Counted from the stretch's first letter, positions 34,807 through 44,942 are shown. The stretch is 64,000 nt of DNA from an uncultured Chthonomonas sp. (GCA_903859705.1 CAIONQ010000036.1:1-64000); one strand, 5' to 3'. The notes: a model not told the origin generated them from the sequence alone. A program made the numbers and translations.

Positions 34807-37800
34807 ACACTTGGGGCCCTGGTGTGATATCTGCGGCCAGGTCCAGTCTTTGCCGTCTCTCGCACGGCCCAGTAGTTCAACACGGGGCGGTTCAACAGTT
34901 CTATAAACCTGTCTGGTATCTGTCCCCCACCATTCCAGCGCTCATCAATAATAAGCGCTTCTTTACCCGTCTGGCTCAGGAACTGGCGTACCAGATCGTT
35001 CTGGCCGTTTACGCCTGTATCTGGCACATAGATATAGCCAACCTTGCCTCCAGTTTTTTCTGAAACGTAGGCACGGTTTCGCTCTATCCAGGCACGGTAT
35101 CGCGTCTTTTCTTCGTTGCGTGCCAGGGTAACGGGCATATCTTTTGCGGTGGAGTCTACGGTAGGCTTCTTGCTTACCGTTAGCGTTACCACCTTTCCTG
35201 CAAGGCCGACAAACGCTGCCCAGGGATCCTGTTTCGTATCCAGGGGCACACCGTTCACTGCCAGCAGGTAATCGCCTTCTTTAATGCCGAGGCCGGGCTG
35301 AGTAAGTGGGCCACGGGCATCCACATCCCACGGGGCCACCTTTGCAATATGAGCAATGCGGTAAGCACCATTCTCAAGGGTGAAGTCCGCACCCAGCATA
35401 CCAACAGATACAGCTGGACCAGAAGGCACATCTCCCCCGAAGTAGTAGGCGTGGCCAACGTTCAACTCGGAGATCATTTCACCGATGATGTAGCTAACAT
35501 CTTCCCTGTCCGCACACTCGTCCAGCAGCTTCGCATATCGATCATGCACGGCCTGCCAGTCCAGATGATGCATGTTAGGATCGTAGAAGTAGTCCCGCTC
35601 CATCCGCCAGGCATCGTCAAACAGCTCACGCCACTCTGCCCTTGGGTCGATCAGCGTTTGCATGCCGGCTGTAGATACGCCTTCTCCGGCTCCGCCGGGG
35701 CCAGCATCCTGTATGGTGGCGCTCTGGCCACGAATTACCAGCAGTTGCTTACCATCGGCAGTGATATCGAAGTTCGAAGCTCCGGGTGCTACTGCCTTCT
35801 CAGTCCGTGCCTCATCTGCGATATCAAACAGGCGGATACCCTGATCTGCCTCTGTGCCCGGGGCACTCATGCGGACAAAGATCAGCTGGTTGCGGTTGTT
35901 AACCGCCAGCGTTCCGAAGCGGCCAGAGCGGACCGGCAACAGAATGGATCGCGCCTCTATGTCGTCAAAGTCTATCGTCACCTTAAGCGGCGTTTGAGCA
36001 GCGGCAGGCGCCGCGGCAGCAGTAGCACCGCCGGTAGCGGGTGCCGGGGAAGCAGCACCTCCAGACACTCGAGTGGCTGTGAGATCCAGGGTCAATCCCT
36101 GAACGGTGGCTTTACCGGAGAGCGTGGTGCCATTGATAACGCCAGCGATGGTTACTTTTGTACCGCCGCCAACAGCTATCGTAATTTTTAGCTCATGGGA
36201 AGCAGGATCGTAAGTGCCAGATACACTGCCATTCCCCTGGCTGGATTCCAGGGTGCCTGTTACGCTGTTATCCGGGTTTAGTTTGAGGTGGGCAATAAAG
36301 TTCGCCGGGCCCGCAGAGCCCTTCCAATCGCCGGTTACATCGTCGGCGACCACCGTTGCGGTGCGCTCCAACAATACTTGCGTACTGAGCGACGTCTTTG
36401 GCGCAGACTTATCTGATGCTGTAGCAGGCTCTTCATCGCTCTGCGGCAGGTACGGTGATTTTACATCGGCACAAAGCGGCATTGCAATCAGCACTTCGGT
36501 GGCGTTGTATACCCACGTGGAGCCGGCATCGTCATATTGCGGCAGTTCAAAACTCCGGTGGCTGCTAAAATACAGATAGTCACCTTTTCTATCAAACACA
36601 GGGTTTGCATCGGCATACAAACCACCGGTAACTTCCCGGGTTTTACCAGTTTGAACGTTGTAGATCCAGATCGAAGAGGTTACTGATGATGCGGCGATTC
36701 CCTTAGAGTAGGTTATCCAGCGGCTATCTGGCGACCAGTTAATGCTCATCATGGCGCCATGAGGATCCTGATCCACAGTTACCGTTTTACCAGTATCTAC
36801 CGTTGTTAAACTGACTTTGCCAGATTTATCGGTAAACGCGATGTACTTAGAGTCTGGCGACCACACCGGGTTAACGCGAAAAATCTTACCTTCGTGCGTT
36901 ATCTGCTTCGGCTGCCCTTTGCCATCTGCCGGAACGATGGTGAGCTGGTATTCGCCAGAGGCGTCTGAGAAGTACGCAATGCTCTTGCCATCCGGGCTCC
37001 ATGCAGGGTAACGCTCTGCCACACCGCTTGTGTGGGTAAGGTTACGGCCAGAACCATTCTTTGCCGGTACCGACCAGATATCGCCCCGGGCACCAACCGC
37101 AACCCGCTTGCCGTTTGGAGAGATACTCCAATCGGTTATGAATGGCGTTACATCCACCATTCTCTGCCGAGTGGGGGTTCGCTCACCGGGTATGCGCACT
37201 TCAACAGCGTGAGACTTTGCTGTAGAGAGGTCCAGCAGAACCAGCTCCGGGCCGTGCTCAAACACAATCTCGCCTTTGCCATCTTCCCCGGGACCCTTGC
37301 TTGGCCACTTCACATCAAAGTCTGCGTATTTTGTAACCTGTGTGCGCTTTCCAGATTCGGTATCGTACTTCCAGATATTCAGCCTGTGTTCTTGCCCACC
37401 ATCTGAGAGGTAATAGATGGTTTTGCCCTGCCACATGGGGATGGTATCGGTGCCTTCCCAATCCGTAATCTTCTTTGCTGCCTTGTTGCCGAGGTCAAAT
37501 AGCCAGATATCCTGTGCCCAGCCGCCCCGGTAACGCTTCCAGGTGCGGTCGTTTACCGAATCCGGAGTGTACGCAAGGGTTTTGCCATCCTGGCTTATTT
37601 GAGCATCTCGGCCATAGGGCACCGGCAGCTTTTGTGGCAGGCCGCCGGTGGCTGGCACAGTGTATAGCTGCATGGTGCGGGCAATGCCAGAACCATAATT
37701 CGCGCTGAAAAGAAGCTTGCCATCTGCTGTCCAATCGCACAAGATTTCGGAAGCAGGATGGTGAGTAACGCGGAACGGAACTCCGCCGTTAACCTGCAGC

Positions 37801-38108
37801 GTGTACAGGTCCAGATTGCCATCATAGTTTCCACTGAAAGCAATTTGAGATCCATCAGGGGAAAAGTGAGGGAATACGATGTGGCCGGGCGGGCTGGCCA
37901 ATGGGCTGGCGGTGCCGCCGCTCCTGGGAACAAGCCAGAGCTTGCCAGAATATACAAAGGCGATCTGCTTAGAACTGATTGCAGGGTACCGCATCAATCC
38001 AACCGATGGTTTATTGGCGAGTTGGGCAGATGCCGAAATTGTAGAACCAGCACACAGTGTTGATCCAACCAGCATTACGTGCACTGCACGATTGAAAGAC
38101 ACGAACAT
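34800..38108 (-). CDS. Tricorn-like protease, N-terminal 1102 residues (frameshifted)
   Basis: AGGAG lies seven bases before ATG 38108. Signal peptide at 1-29. Beta-propeller blades with WSPDGKSIAYFSD, WSPDSKYIAFTDK and similar fill about 35-560. Residues 585-680 are an extra beta domain (DDVTGDWKGSAGPANFIAHL) with a Pro/Ala linker, not typical of tricorn. The second propeller portion follows, then a PDZ domain near 906-976 (LGIKEGDYLLAVNGVPLD) and the start of the S41 catalytic domain. The frame ends in an unrelated tail (RRYHTRAPSVC) because GAGAGA at 34856-34861 (minus strand) carries two extra bases relative to the expected VRDGKDWTW. The active-site serine is in the downstream frame. A sequencing or assembly error, a pseudogene or programmed shifting are all possible. 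Confidence 0.9.
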   Translation of the reverse strand: MFVSFNRAVHVMLVGSTLCAGSTISASAQLANKPSVGLMRYPAISSKQIAFVYSGKLWLVPRSGGTASPLASPPGHIVFPHFSPDGSQIAFSGNYDGNLDLYTLQVNGGVPFRVTHHPASEILCDWTADGKLLFSANYGSGIARTMQLYTVPATGGLPQKLPVPYGRDAQISQDGKTLAYTPDSVNDRTWKRYRGGWAQDIWLFDLGNKAAKKITDWEGTDTIPMWQGKTIYYLSDGGQEHRLNIWKYDTESGKRTQVTKYADFDVKWPSKGPGEDGKGEIVFEHGPELVLLDLSTAKSHAVEVRIPGERTPTRQRMVDVTPFITDWSISPNGKRVAVGARGDIWSVPAKNGSGRNLTHTSGVAERYPAWSPDGKSIAYFSDASGEYQLTIVPADGKGQPKQITHEGKIFRVNPVWSPDSKYIAFTDKSGKVSLTTVDTGKTVTVDQDPHGAMMSINWSPDSRWITYSKGIAASSVTSSIWIYNVQTGKTREVTGGLYADANPVFDRKGDYLYFSSHRSFELPQYDDAGSTWVYNATEVLIAMPLCADVKSPYLPQSDEEPATASDKSAPKTSLSTQVLLERTATVVADDVTGDWKGSAGPANFIAHLKLNPDNSVTGTLESSQGNGSVSGTYDPASHELKITIAVGGGTKVTIAGVINGTTLSGKATVQGLTLDLTATRVSGGAASPAPATGGATAAAAPAAAQTPLKVTIDFDDIEARSILLPVRSGRFGTLAVNNRNQLIFVRMSAPGTEADQGIRLFDIADEARTEKAVAPGASNFDITADGKQLLVIRGQSATIQDAGPGGAGEGVSTAGMQTLIDPRAEWRELFDDAWRMERDYFYDPNMHHLDWQAVHDRYAKLLDECADREDVSYIIGEMISELNVGHAYYFGGDVPSGPAVSVGMLGADFTLENGAYRIAHIAKVAPWDVDARGPLTQPGLGIKEGDYLLAVNGVPLDTKQDPWAAFVGLAGKVVTLTVSKKPTVDSTAKDMPVTLARNEEKTRYRAWIERNRAYVSEKTGGKVGYIYVPDTGVNGQNDLVRQFLSQTGKEALIIDERWNGGGQIPDRFIELLNRPVLNYWAVRETAKTGPGRRYHTRAPSVC

Positions 38109-38245
38109 TCACACTCTCCTGGATGAAAGGATTTAGGATAAAAAGTACCGCAGGTCTGCTCTATCAGTACGGGCATGTTCTGCCCGGGGTTTCCTGTGAA
38201 ATGTGCAACTGCATGCCGATGCCATCATCAGATGCTTTTTGGGTT

Positions 38246-38264
38246 TACACAAACTTATTGTGTA
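38246..38264. promoter_or_regulatory. Candidate operator between tricorn and prepilin genes
   Basis: TACACAA (38246-38252) and TTGTGTA (38258-38264) form a perfect 7-base inverted repeat with a 5-base gap, in the 270-base interval between divergent genes. No regulator is assigned. Confidence 0.35.
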
Positions 38265-38378
38265 GTTAACAACAGCTATATAGACTCATAACAGCCCCAT
38301 AATGCGCCGAGCTTATTATTTTGCACGATAGACACCGGCGCCAACATGCGTGTCCGCGCCAATTCTGGAGGCTGCCTT

Positions 38379-39254
38379 ATGAACCATTTACGTTTGAAGA
38401 GTGCGCGAAGCACAGGCTTCACGCTTATCGAGCTACTCGTTGTTATCGCAATTATAGCGATACTCGCTGCAATCCTGTTTCCTGTATTTGCTCAGGCCCG
38501 CGAAAAAGCGCGCCAAACTTCCTGCCTATCTAATGTAAAGCAGATTGGCACTGCGGTTATGATGTACACACAGGATTACGATGAAGTTGTGCCGCAAACA
38601 GGCTGGCAGGGCCCCTGTACCAACCCGCTTAATGTCTCCCAGGCGAGCGATAACTACTTCAGCGGGCAGTTCGCATTCCCTATAGCTTCTGCTCCCTATA
38701 TCAAGAACTGGCAGATCTTTTCCTGCCCATCCGACCCGCTAAAAGGCGGCTGGGCAAAGCTGGGCTCTTATTGCTATGAGGAGCAATTGCTCCAAGTGCA
38801 TATGCCGGGAGCCTACGCTGGTATGCGCAGTGTGCCGAAGGCAATGGAAACGGTTTTCCCGCTCTCCTACGCTGGCAACTACTGGCTGAACAAGGTGTAC
38901 CTGGGCCGTGGCACGGCAGCCACCATGGTTAACCTCGCGGATATTGCTGCCCCTGCAAACTGCTTCTTCACAACCGAGGTTGGCAGTTATTTCGACCCCA
39001 CCACCGGCAATGCATTTGCTGGCTGGTACATCATCCCCGCGTATGGCAACACCACTAGCCCCGTGCAGCGATGGGCCATGGGTGGCAGGCATGGCGGCGG
39101 CCGCAACTGGAACTTCTGCGATGGGCACGCAAAATGGTTTAAAGACCCGCCATTCGTAAATCCGGATGGTACCGCGATGAGCTCCACGCAAGCAGTGGCC
39201 GTATACCGCAGAATGGGTGTTTACACAGACTACATGTGGGATTCCCCCCAGTAG
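38379..39254 (+). CDS. Type IV prepilin-like protein (DUF1559-like)
   Basis: The 291-residue product starts at ATG 38379, seven bases after GGAGG. The prepilin block [20 protein letters not shown] (residues 11-30) is followed by [18 protein letters not shown]. The C-terminal half contains [20 protein letters not shown], the H...DG tail of this family, and conserved cysteines. It is divergent from the tricorn-like gene. Third prepilin of this class in the window; its mature part is distinct from the other two. Confidence 0.92.
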   Translation: MNHLRLKSARSTGFTLIELLVVIAIIAILAAILFPVFAQAREKARQTSCLSNVKQIGTAVMMYTQDYDEVVPQTGWQGPCTNPLNVSQASDNYFSGQFAFPIASAPYIKNWQIFSCPSDPLKGGWAKLGSYCYEEQLLQVHMPGAYAGMRSVPKAMETVFPLSYAGNYWLNKVYLGRGTAATMVNLADIAAPANCFFTTEVGSYFDPTTGNAFAGWYIIPAYGNTTSPVQRWAMGGRHGGGRNWNFCDGHAKWFKDPPFVNPDGTAMSSTQAVAVYRRMGVYTDYMWDSPQ

Positions 39255-39297
39255 AGTATTTCGAACGTGAGAATTGTGCTCCGGAGCACAATGGATG

Positions 39298-39333
39298 AGG
39301 GCCGTTTGAGTCAATGGCGACTCTTACGGCCCT
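39298..39333 (+). terminator. Hairpin after the third prepilin
   Basis: AGGGCCGT (39298-39305) and ACGGCCCT (39326-39333) pair around an inner GAGTC/GACTC stem. No T run follows, so termination is inferred from position. A second palindrome (ATTGTGCTCCGGAGCACAAT, 39273-39292) precedes it. Confidence 0.5.
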
Positions 39334-39381
39334 AATCCGCTTTAATATAGGTACGAAATCAGATAAGTGCTTGGGGACGAG

Positions 39382-41922
39382 ATGATACTTACGGCAAATC
39401 GATTGAAGCGGGCAACAATCCTATCCATTAACGCAGCCATTGCAGTATCGGTAGCGGCGGCGATGGCTGGCTCTCAGAAACCTGAGGCGGCTACACCGGG
39501 GAAAATTGCGGGTTCTGAAACCGTTCTGCTGCATAACGGCTGGCGGATAACGCCGACCGGAACCAAAACCGATACGTTCGGAGATTTGCTGATGGGTGCT
39601 ACGCTTAGCCCCAACGGCAAGTGGGTGGCATTTGTAAACGCAGGGGCTGCCGATCACCACATAATTTTGAGCGATGCCAATACTGGCAAAACCATTTCCA
39701 GCAAGCCGGTACCGCGCGCGCAGAGCGCAAGTGGGGTGGCATTTTCGCCGGATAGCGCAACAATTTATGTCTCTGGAGCCAATGCCGGGCGCATCTACCG
39801 TTACGCGGTTTCTGCCGAAGGATCTCTCACCCCATTAGAATCCCTGGCGATCCCCGGCCTGCAAACGGTATTCGGGAAAACTCCCGATCCCGGAAGCGAT
39901 GCTGGTCGAGACCCGGCACGGCAGGACAAAACAGAAGAGAAGTCCTATCTGGCAGGCATCGCGGTGCCTGCCACGGGCAGCCACCTGTATGCAGCAAATA
40001 CGGCTGGGGATTCGATTTATTGCCTGGACACAAACACTGGCAAAGTACTAACAACACGAAAGCTGGAGCAGATGTCCCGCCCGGGCGCCGTTGCCATATC
40101 CCCGGATGGGAAGAACATCTATGTGGCACTGCTCGGCTCAGGGTCTGTAGCGGTGTTGAATGCAGCCGATCTGCATACGCTCGCCATTTACAGAACGGGC
40201 AGGCACCCCAATGCTCTAGCCCTTACGAAAGCTGGCGACCGCCTGTTTGTAAGCTGTGGTAATGATGATATTATTGATTGCTTTGATACCGCCACAGGCG
40301 CCATGAGAGATACCGTAAACGTACGGATGACCGCGCAGGCGGTAGCAGGCTCCACGCCCTCTGCGCTCTGCCTATCTCCAGATGAAAAACTGCTATATGT
40401 AGCCTGCTCCGATAACAACACAGTAGCAGTTATCGATGTTCAAACCGCGGGGGCGGCACATGTTTCAGGCTTCCTGCCCACTGACTGGTATCCCACCATG
40501 CTTGCGGCATCTCCGGATGGCAAGCACCTCATCACCGGATCTGGAAAGGGCGCCCCCACCGGCCCGAATGATAGGAAACGGCCGATTGATGCCGTGGCAC
40601 CAGCAGGGTCACCGTACATTGTTAGCCTGTTGCAGGGAATAGTGCGTTGTGTAGAGCTTCCTGATGCCGCCGAACTGGCGCATTTTACAGAGCAGGCACG
40701 CCTGAATTGCCGGTTTAAAGATCGTATGTTGGCGAACGCGCCCGGAGCGGTAAAAGGCTCCCCCATCCCCGCAGTTCCCGGCGCCTCAAGCCCTATTCAA
40801 CATGTGCTGTACATAATCAAAGAGAACCGCACCTACGATCAGGTGCTGGGAGATTTGAAGAGTGAAACCGGCAAACCGCTTGGAAATGGCGATCCCAACC
40901 TGTGCCTTTTCGGCGAAACGGTTACCCCCAACCACCATGCGCTTGCACGCGAGTTTGTAACTCTAGATAACTTCTACGCAGATGGTGAAGTGAGTGTAGA
41001 TGGTCACCATTGGAGCAACGGAGCCTATGTGCCTGAAACTATGCAGCGCACCTGGCCATCGGAGTACGGCGGTAAAGGCGGAACCCCCATTCGTTATGGC
41101 GATTTTGGCGATCCACTGGCAGAGACCCCGAACGGACGCATATGGGACCTGTGTGAGCGCGCCGGTGTAACCTACCGAACCTACTACTACCACGTTGATA
41201 AGCACCGCAGCGATGCCTGGAACGAGGCCCGACATGCGAATGTTCGGGATTACATAGCTGCAGATATCTTTGTAAAAGATGTTGAACGGTGGAGCAAAGT
41301 TGGCGGCATGCCAGGCTTTATGGTAATGGCGCTTTCTGAGGACCACACATCGGGAACTCGCGCCGGAGCCTACACCCCTAAAGCTGCCGTTGCCAGTAAC
41401 GATCTCGCGCTCGGCAAAATAGTGGAAGCTTGCTCGCACTCCCCATTCTGGAAAAACATGGCCATATTTGTTGTGGAAGATGATGCCCAGAATGGCCCCG
41501 ACCACATAGACGCCCATCGAACGGTAGCACTCGCAATTTCACCCTATGTTCGCAAGCACACGGTAGATAGCACCATGTACAGCACGTGCTCGCTGTTGCG
41601 CTCTATGGAACTCATCCTTGGGCTGCCACCAATGACGCAATTTGATGGCGCGGCAACACCCCTTTACAAATCGTTCACTTCAAAACCAGACCTCACACCC
41701 TACAAATGCCGCGAGGCAAAGATAGATCTGAACAGCAAGAACACAAGATCTACATTTGGTGCGGCCCGCTCGGCACGTATGGATCTCTCAGAGCCAGACA
41801 AACTGACTGTGAACGATGAAATCGCTCTCAATAAAATTCTCTGGCACAGCATCAAAGGGCTGAACACGCCATATCCGGCAGTTCACTCTGCACGCAAAGT
41901 GGTTGATGAAGATGGAGACTGA
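39382..41922 (+). CDS. YncE-like beta-propeller / phosphoesterase fusion (copy 2)
   Basis: The 846-residue product starts at ATG 39382, five bases after GGGGAC. Signal peptide at 1-25. The propeller half shows SPNGKWVAFVNAG, SPDGKNIYVALLGSG and SPDEKLLYVACSDNNTV. The C-terminal half carries KENRTYDQVLGD near residue 479, DGEVSVDGHHWSN near 539 and VEDDAQNGPDHIDAHRT near 700, the phosphoesterase metal site. It probably hydrolyses phosphate esters at the cell surface or in the periplasm. It is more similar to the 51006 copy than to the 17675 copy. Single gene with its own flanking hairpin. Confidence 0.92.
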   Translation: MILTANRLKRATILSINAAIAVSVAAAMAGSQKPEAATPGKIAGSETVLLHNGWRITPTGTKTDTFGDLLMGATLSPNGKWVAFVNAGAADHHIILSDANTGKTISSKPVPRAQSASGVAFSPDSATIYVSGANAGRIYRYAVSAEGSLTPLESLAIPGLQTVFGKTPDPGSDAGRDPARQDKTEEKSYLAGIAVPATGSHLYAANTAGDSIYCLDTNTGKVLTTRKLEQMSRPGAVAISPDGKNIYVALLGSGSVAVLNAADLHTLAIYRTGRHPNALALTKAGDRLFVSCGNDDIIDCFDTATGAMRDTVNVRMTAQAVAGSTPSALCLSPDEKLLYVACSDNNTVAVIDVQTAGAAHVSGFLPTDWYPTMLAASPDGKHLITGSGKGAPTGPNDRKRPIDAVAPAGSPYIVSLLQGIVRCVELPDAAELAHFTEQARLNCRFKDRMLANAPGAVKGSPIPAVPGASSPIQHVLYIIKENRTYDQVLGDLKSETGKPLGNGDPNLCLFGETVTPNHHALAREFVTLDNFYADGEVSVDGHHWSNGAYVPETMQRTWPSEYGGKGGTPIRYGDFGDPLAETPNGRIWDLCERAGVTYRTYYYHVDKHRSDAWNEARHANVRDYIAADIFVKDVERWSKVGGMPGFMVMALSEDHTSGTRAGAYTPKAAVASNDLALGKIVEACSHSPFWKNMAIFVVEDDAQNGPDHIDAHRTVALAISPYVRKHTVDSTMYSTCSLLRSMELILGLPPMTQFDGAATPLYKSFTSKPDLTPYKCREAKIDLNSKNTRSTFGAARSARMDLSEPDKLTVNDEIALNKILWHSIKGLNTPYPAVHSARKVVDEDGD

Positions 41923-42073
41923 ACGCGCTGGTTAGCGAGCAAGGTAGGAAGGTGAGGGTGCTATGCGTATTGAGCGAGCGAACCGGCGTGGTACCGCTGA
42001 AACCGCGACATAAGATAACTACACCCACGACAATATAAACCACGAATACCCTCACTTCCGGTAGAATATCTGC

Positions 42074-42877
42074 ATGAAACTTTACTCATGGAATGTTAAC
42101 GGCATCCGCGCCGTATTGCGGAAGGAACTGTTTTTGCCGTTTCTTGAAGCGGCTGCCCCCGATGTTTTGTGCCTGCAGGAAACGAAGGCACAGCAAAGCG
42201 AAGTTAAGGTAGATCTGCCGGGCTACGAGCAGTTCTGGTATTCTGCAGAGAAGAATGGCTATTCTGGCACGGCGCTCTGGGCTAAAAAAGCTCCGCTAAG
42301 CGTGCAAAATGGCTTTTCTTCGGAGATAATTTCCCAATTTCAGATCGATGACGATGGTTATGGCAACCCGGCAAATGAGGGCCGCATCATCACCGCCGAG
42401 TTTGATCAGATTTATGTGGTAACCGTTTACACTCCCAACGCCAAGGATGACCTTTCGCGCGTTGGCCTTCGCCACGAGAAGTGGGACCCCGCGTTTCTTG
42501 AGCATTGCAAACAGCTCGAGGCCAAGAAGCCTGTTGTGTTTTGTGGAGACCTTAATGTTGCCCACACCCCTCTTGATCTTGCAAACCCAGGGCCCAACCG
42601 TGGCAAAAAGGGTTTTACGGATGAGGAGCGAGTAGGCTTTCAGGCTTTTGTAGATAAGGGTTTTGTAGACACCTTCCGCCTGTTTACCCAGGGTAATGGG
42701 TACTACACCTGGTGGTCTATGATGTCTGGTGCAAGGGCACGCAATGCCGGTTGGCGCATAGACTATGTGATGGTATCCGAGGCGCTAAGAGCCAGCGTTA
42801 AACAGGCAAACATCCATCCGGATGTGATGGGCTCCGACCATTGCCCGGTTAGCCTGGAACTCGATATCAACCTGTAA
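42074..42877 (+). CDS. xth: Exodeoxyribonuclease III / AP endonuclease
   Basis: The 267-residue metal-dependent nuclease repairs abasic sites and degrades 3' ends. Motifs of the EEP superfamily are in place: MKLYSWNVNGIRA at the N-terminus, CLQETKAQ with the metal-binding Glu near residue 35, FCGDLNVAHTPLDLANPG near 157 and GSDHCPVSLEL near 255. Length is normal. Start ATG 42074 follows a possible -10 TAGAAT and has no clear ribosome binding site, so it may be leaderless. Single gene ending in a strong hairpin. Confidence 0.96.
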   Translation: MKLYSWNVNGIRAVLRKELFLPFLEAAAPDVLCLQETKAQQSEVKVDLPGYEQFWYSAEKNGYSGTALWAKKAPLSVQNGFSSEIISQFQIDDDGYGNPANEGRIITAEFDQIYVVTVYTPNAKDDLSRVGLRHEKWDPAFLEHCKQLEAKKPVVFCGDLNVAHTPLDLANPGPNRGKKGFTDEERVGFQAFVDKGFVDTFRLFTQGNGYYTWWSMMSGARARNAGWRIDYVMVSEALRASVKQANIHPDVMGSDHCPVSLELDINL

Positions 42878-42903
42878 CTCTTACGGTAGCCATACAAAAT
42901 GAT

Positions 42904-42943
42904 TGGGCCGCCACTCCCCCTAACTGGAGGATGTGGCGGCCCA
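42904..42943. terminator. Bidirectional terminator after xth
   Basis: TGGGCCGCCAC (42904-42914) pairs with GTGGCGGCCCA (42933-42943), followed by a T-rich stretch. Convergent DUF362 gene stops at 42974. Confidence 0.85.
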
Positions 42944-42973
42944 TTACCTTTTTACTTCGCTATTGCAGTCGGG

Positions 42974-43882
42974 TTAAACTCGAACGTTCACTACTTCGAT
43001 GCGCGAGCGATCTGAGATACCTGCGTTGTAGCGAGTATCGGCCAGCAGGCGGTGGTGATCTGGCGGAAGCTCACCATAGGTTTTACAGCTCTTCAAGAAC
43101 ACATCCATCGCAACCATATCGGTTGCAACCGGATCCGTACCGAAGATTAGGCTCTTCTGCCAGAACTGCGGCCCACGGGTTGTCTCACCAAAACGCAAGG
43201 CATCCACAACATAAAGCTGCTTCATATGCCCGAATTCGGGGACAATTACTGAGCCAGAGGTTTCCATAGCATTGGCATGGTGCGGCTGTGGGCCACCTTT
43301 GCTCATGGTGGCAAAGTGCTTAACAATTCCGGAAACACCGGCAATGCTGTGGCTCTTTAACGTGGGAGACATTATGAGGCTGGTGAACTGCTGCTGATGG
43401 TACTTGGAGCGGATGGTGTAGATGGAGCCATCCAGCACTTCCTGCGGTATGGATGCATCCTTCAGGCCAGATTTCAGCTTGCCCATAAAATCCAGATGGC
43501 CTTCGTCCAGGGCGCAGTAGGTAAGTTTGGCAGCGCTCGGCCCCGCCAGCGTAACGCCTCGCATAATTTCTATCAGTACTTCCGGCACGTTCAGCAGCCA
43601 GGTGCCTGCATCGGCAACCGCCACTTGATCCGTGGGCTTAATAAACGTTTTCCATGCCTTCGTTACATCAGAGGTGCCAGCCAGGCGGGTTACGCCGGTT
43701 TCCATCATCTTGCGTACTGCGCCTGGATTAACCGGCTTATCGCGGTCGATTACGTCTGGGCAGGTTACCACAACAACTTTTGTCTTTTTTGCGCTTTCGG
43801 CCAACGCATCTGCAGACAGGCCAGCGGCAAGTACACCGGCTGTTGCGGTGGCAACAAATTGCCTTCGGTTCATATCAGTCAT
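42974..43882 (-). CDS. Tat-exported DUF362 protein
   Basis: The 302-residue product carries a twin-arginine signal (NRRQFVATATAGVLAAGLS) and the DUF362 domain, with MSPTLKSHSIAGVSGIVKHF near residue 170 and RGPQFWQKSLIFGTDPVATD near 236. DUF362 proteins occur with iron-sulfur or sugar-oxidation genes, but their reaction is unknown. It is 95 bases downstream of the DUF6599 gene on the same strand, so an operon is likely. GGGGG lies before ATG 43882 at normal spacing. Confidence 0.85.
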   Translation of the reverse strand: MTDMNRRQFVATATAGVLAAGLSADALAESAKKTKVVVVTCPDVIDRDKPVNPGAVRKMMETGVTRLAGTSDVTKAWKTFIKPTDQVAVADAGTWLLNVPEVLIEIMRGVTLAGPSAAKLTYCALDEGHLDFMGKLKSGLKDASIPQEVLDGSIYTIRSKYHQQQFTSLIMSPTLKSHSIAGVSGIVKHFATMSKGGPQPHHANAMETSGSVIVPEFGHMKQLYVVDALRFGETTRGPQFWQKSLIFGTDPVATDMVAMDVFLKSCKTYGELPPDHHRLLADTRYNAGISDRSRIEVVNVRV

Positions 43883-43977
43883 TTGTAATCCCCCACTTCC
43901 ACGCGCCCTAAAACTATCGATAGTGAATCATACCACGCAATACATACACATCGGTATATGCCGTAATAACGCTTGCG

Positions 43978-44886
43978 TTATTTGCCAACCTGTTCCACAG
44001 ATGGCCCCGGGGATGCTATTGATTTTTTCAATCGGGTCACCAGTCCGGCATCCGCTTGCTTACCTACTAGCGACCACGCCGCCCCCACCACTCTTCCGTT
44101 CTGCACAAAGGTTAGGGCCTTCAGATCGGTAGATTTGCTGGCAGCGGCAAATACCATTCCCGCCTCAGATGTGGAGCCATACCGCAGTACCATGGCTCGA
44201 GATTGTGGCGCAGTGTAGGTGGCAACAGCCACATCCGGGTGAGCCTTTAGGTGGAATAGATCTTCACGTACAAACTTAACGGTATCCATTGCGGCTTTGC
44301 CATGAAAGTACTTAACAGTACGAGGAACAACCCCTTGCGAGGGCAGCAGCTTTAACAGATCCGGCAGGGGGCTGGCATCTCGCACCTGGGATGCAATCAG
44401 CTTTGCGATTGCCATAAGGTCGGCATCGGTAACTTTGCCACTATCATCCGCAAAGATGAGCACCATATACTTTCCACGATGCAGCAATAACTCATGGTAG
44501 CCACTCTGTGCCTGCACAATATCAGTACCGATAGTAAGGGCCACTGGCTTGCCGGCGGCCAGTCGCTTCATGCTGTACAACCCGAAGGCATCGGCAGCGT
44601 TTGCAAACTCATAAAGTTCTACCGAAATCATTCCCCCCGCAGATTTGCGTGTGTACTCGCCCACAGCAAGCGCCTTATATCCGCACGCTATCGGTATCTC
44701 CCCGGCGCCATCCATGTAATCGTAGATAGCAGTGCCGCTAATTCTCCTGGGCTCCGCTTTAAGCGCCCACATGGTGGATTGCGCACTCGGCGGCAGCAGG
44801 CGTGCCGGGCCATTTTGTTGGCCAGATACAGCCATTGGCAGCAGAAGTGTACATGCGATCATTGGAAGCGGGCTTAGAGATTTCAT
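43978..44886 (-). CDS. Exported DUF6599-type protein
   Basis: The 302-residue product has a signal peptide (MKSLSPLPMIACTLLLP, cleavage near SGQQN). The family hallmarks are AIYDYMDGAGEIPIACGYKA near residue 53 and VELYEFANAADAFGLYSMKR near 86. These proteins have an alpha/beta fold of unknown function. It is probably co-transcribed with the DUF362 gene downstream. No catalytic residues can be named. Confidence 0.8.
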   Translation of the reverse strand: MKSLSPLPMIACTLLLPMAVSGQQNGPARLLPPSAQSTMWALKAEPRRISGTAIYDYMDGAGEIPIACGYKALAVGEYTRKSAGGMISVELYEFANAADAFGLYSMKRLAAGKPVALTIGTDIVQAQSGYHELLLHRGKYMVLIFADDSGKVTDADLMAIAKLIASQVRDASPLPDLLKLLPSQGVVPRTVKYFHGKAAMDTVKFVREDLFHLKAHPDVAVATYTAPQSRAMVLRYGSTSEAGMVFAAASKSTDLKALTFVQNGRVVGAAWSLVGKQADAGLVTRLKKSIASPGPSVEQVGK

Positions 44887-44942
44887 ACATCTGTTTTATT
44901 CGGCGCAAACCGCATTTCCTTCGATTCAGTGCAGAAGAAACA

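Noticed and set aside
34856-34861. Programmed ribosomal frameshift in the tricorn gene
   Set aside because: GAGAGA is not a known slippery heptamer and no stimulatory structure is evident; error or mutation is more likely, but not excluded.
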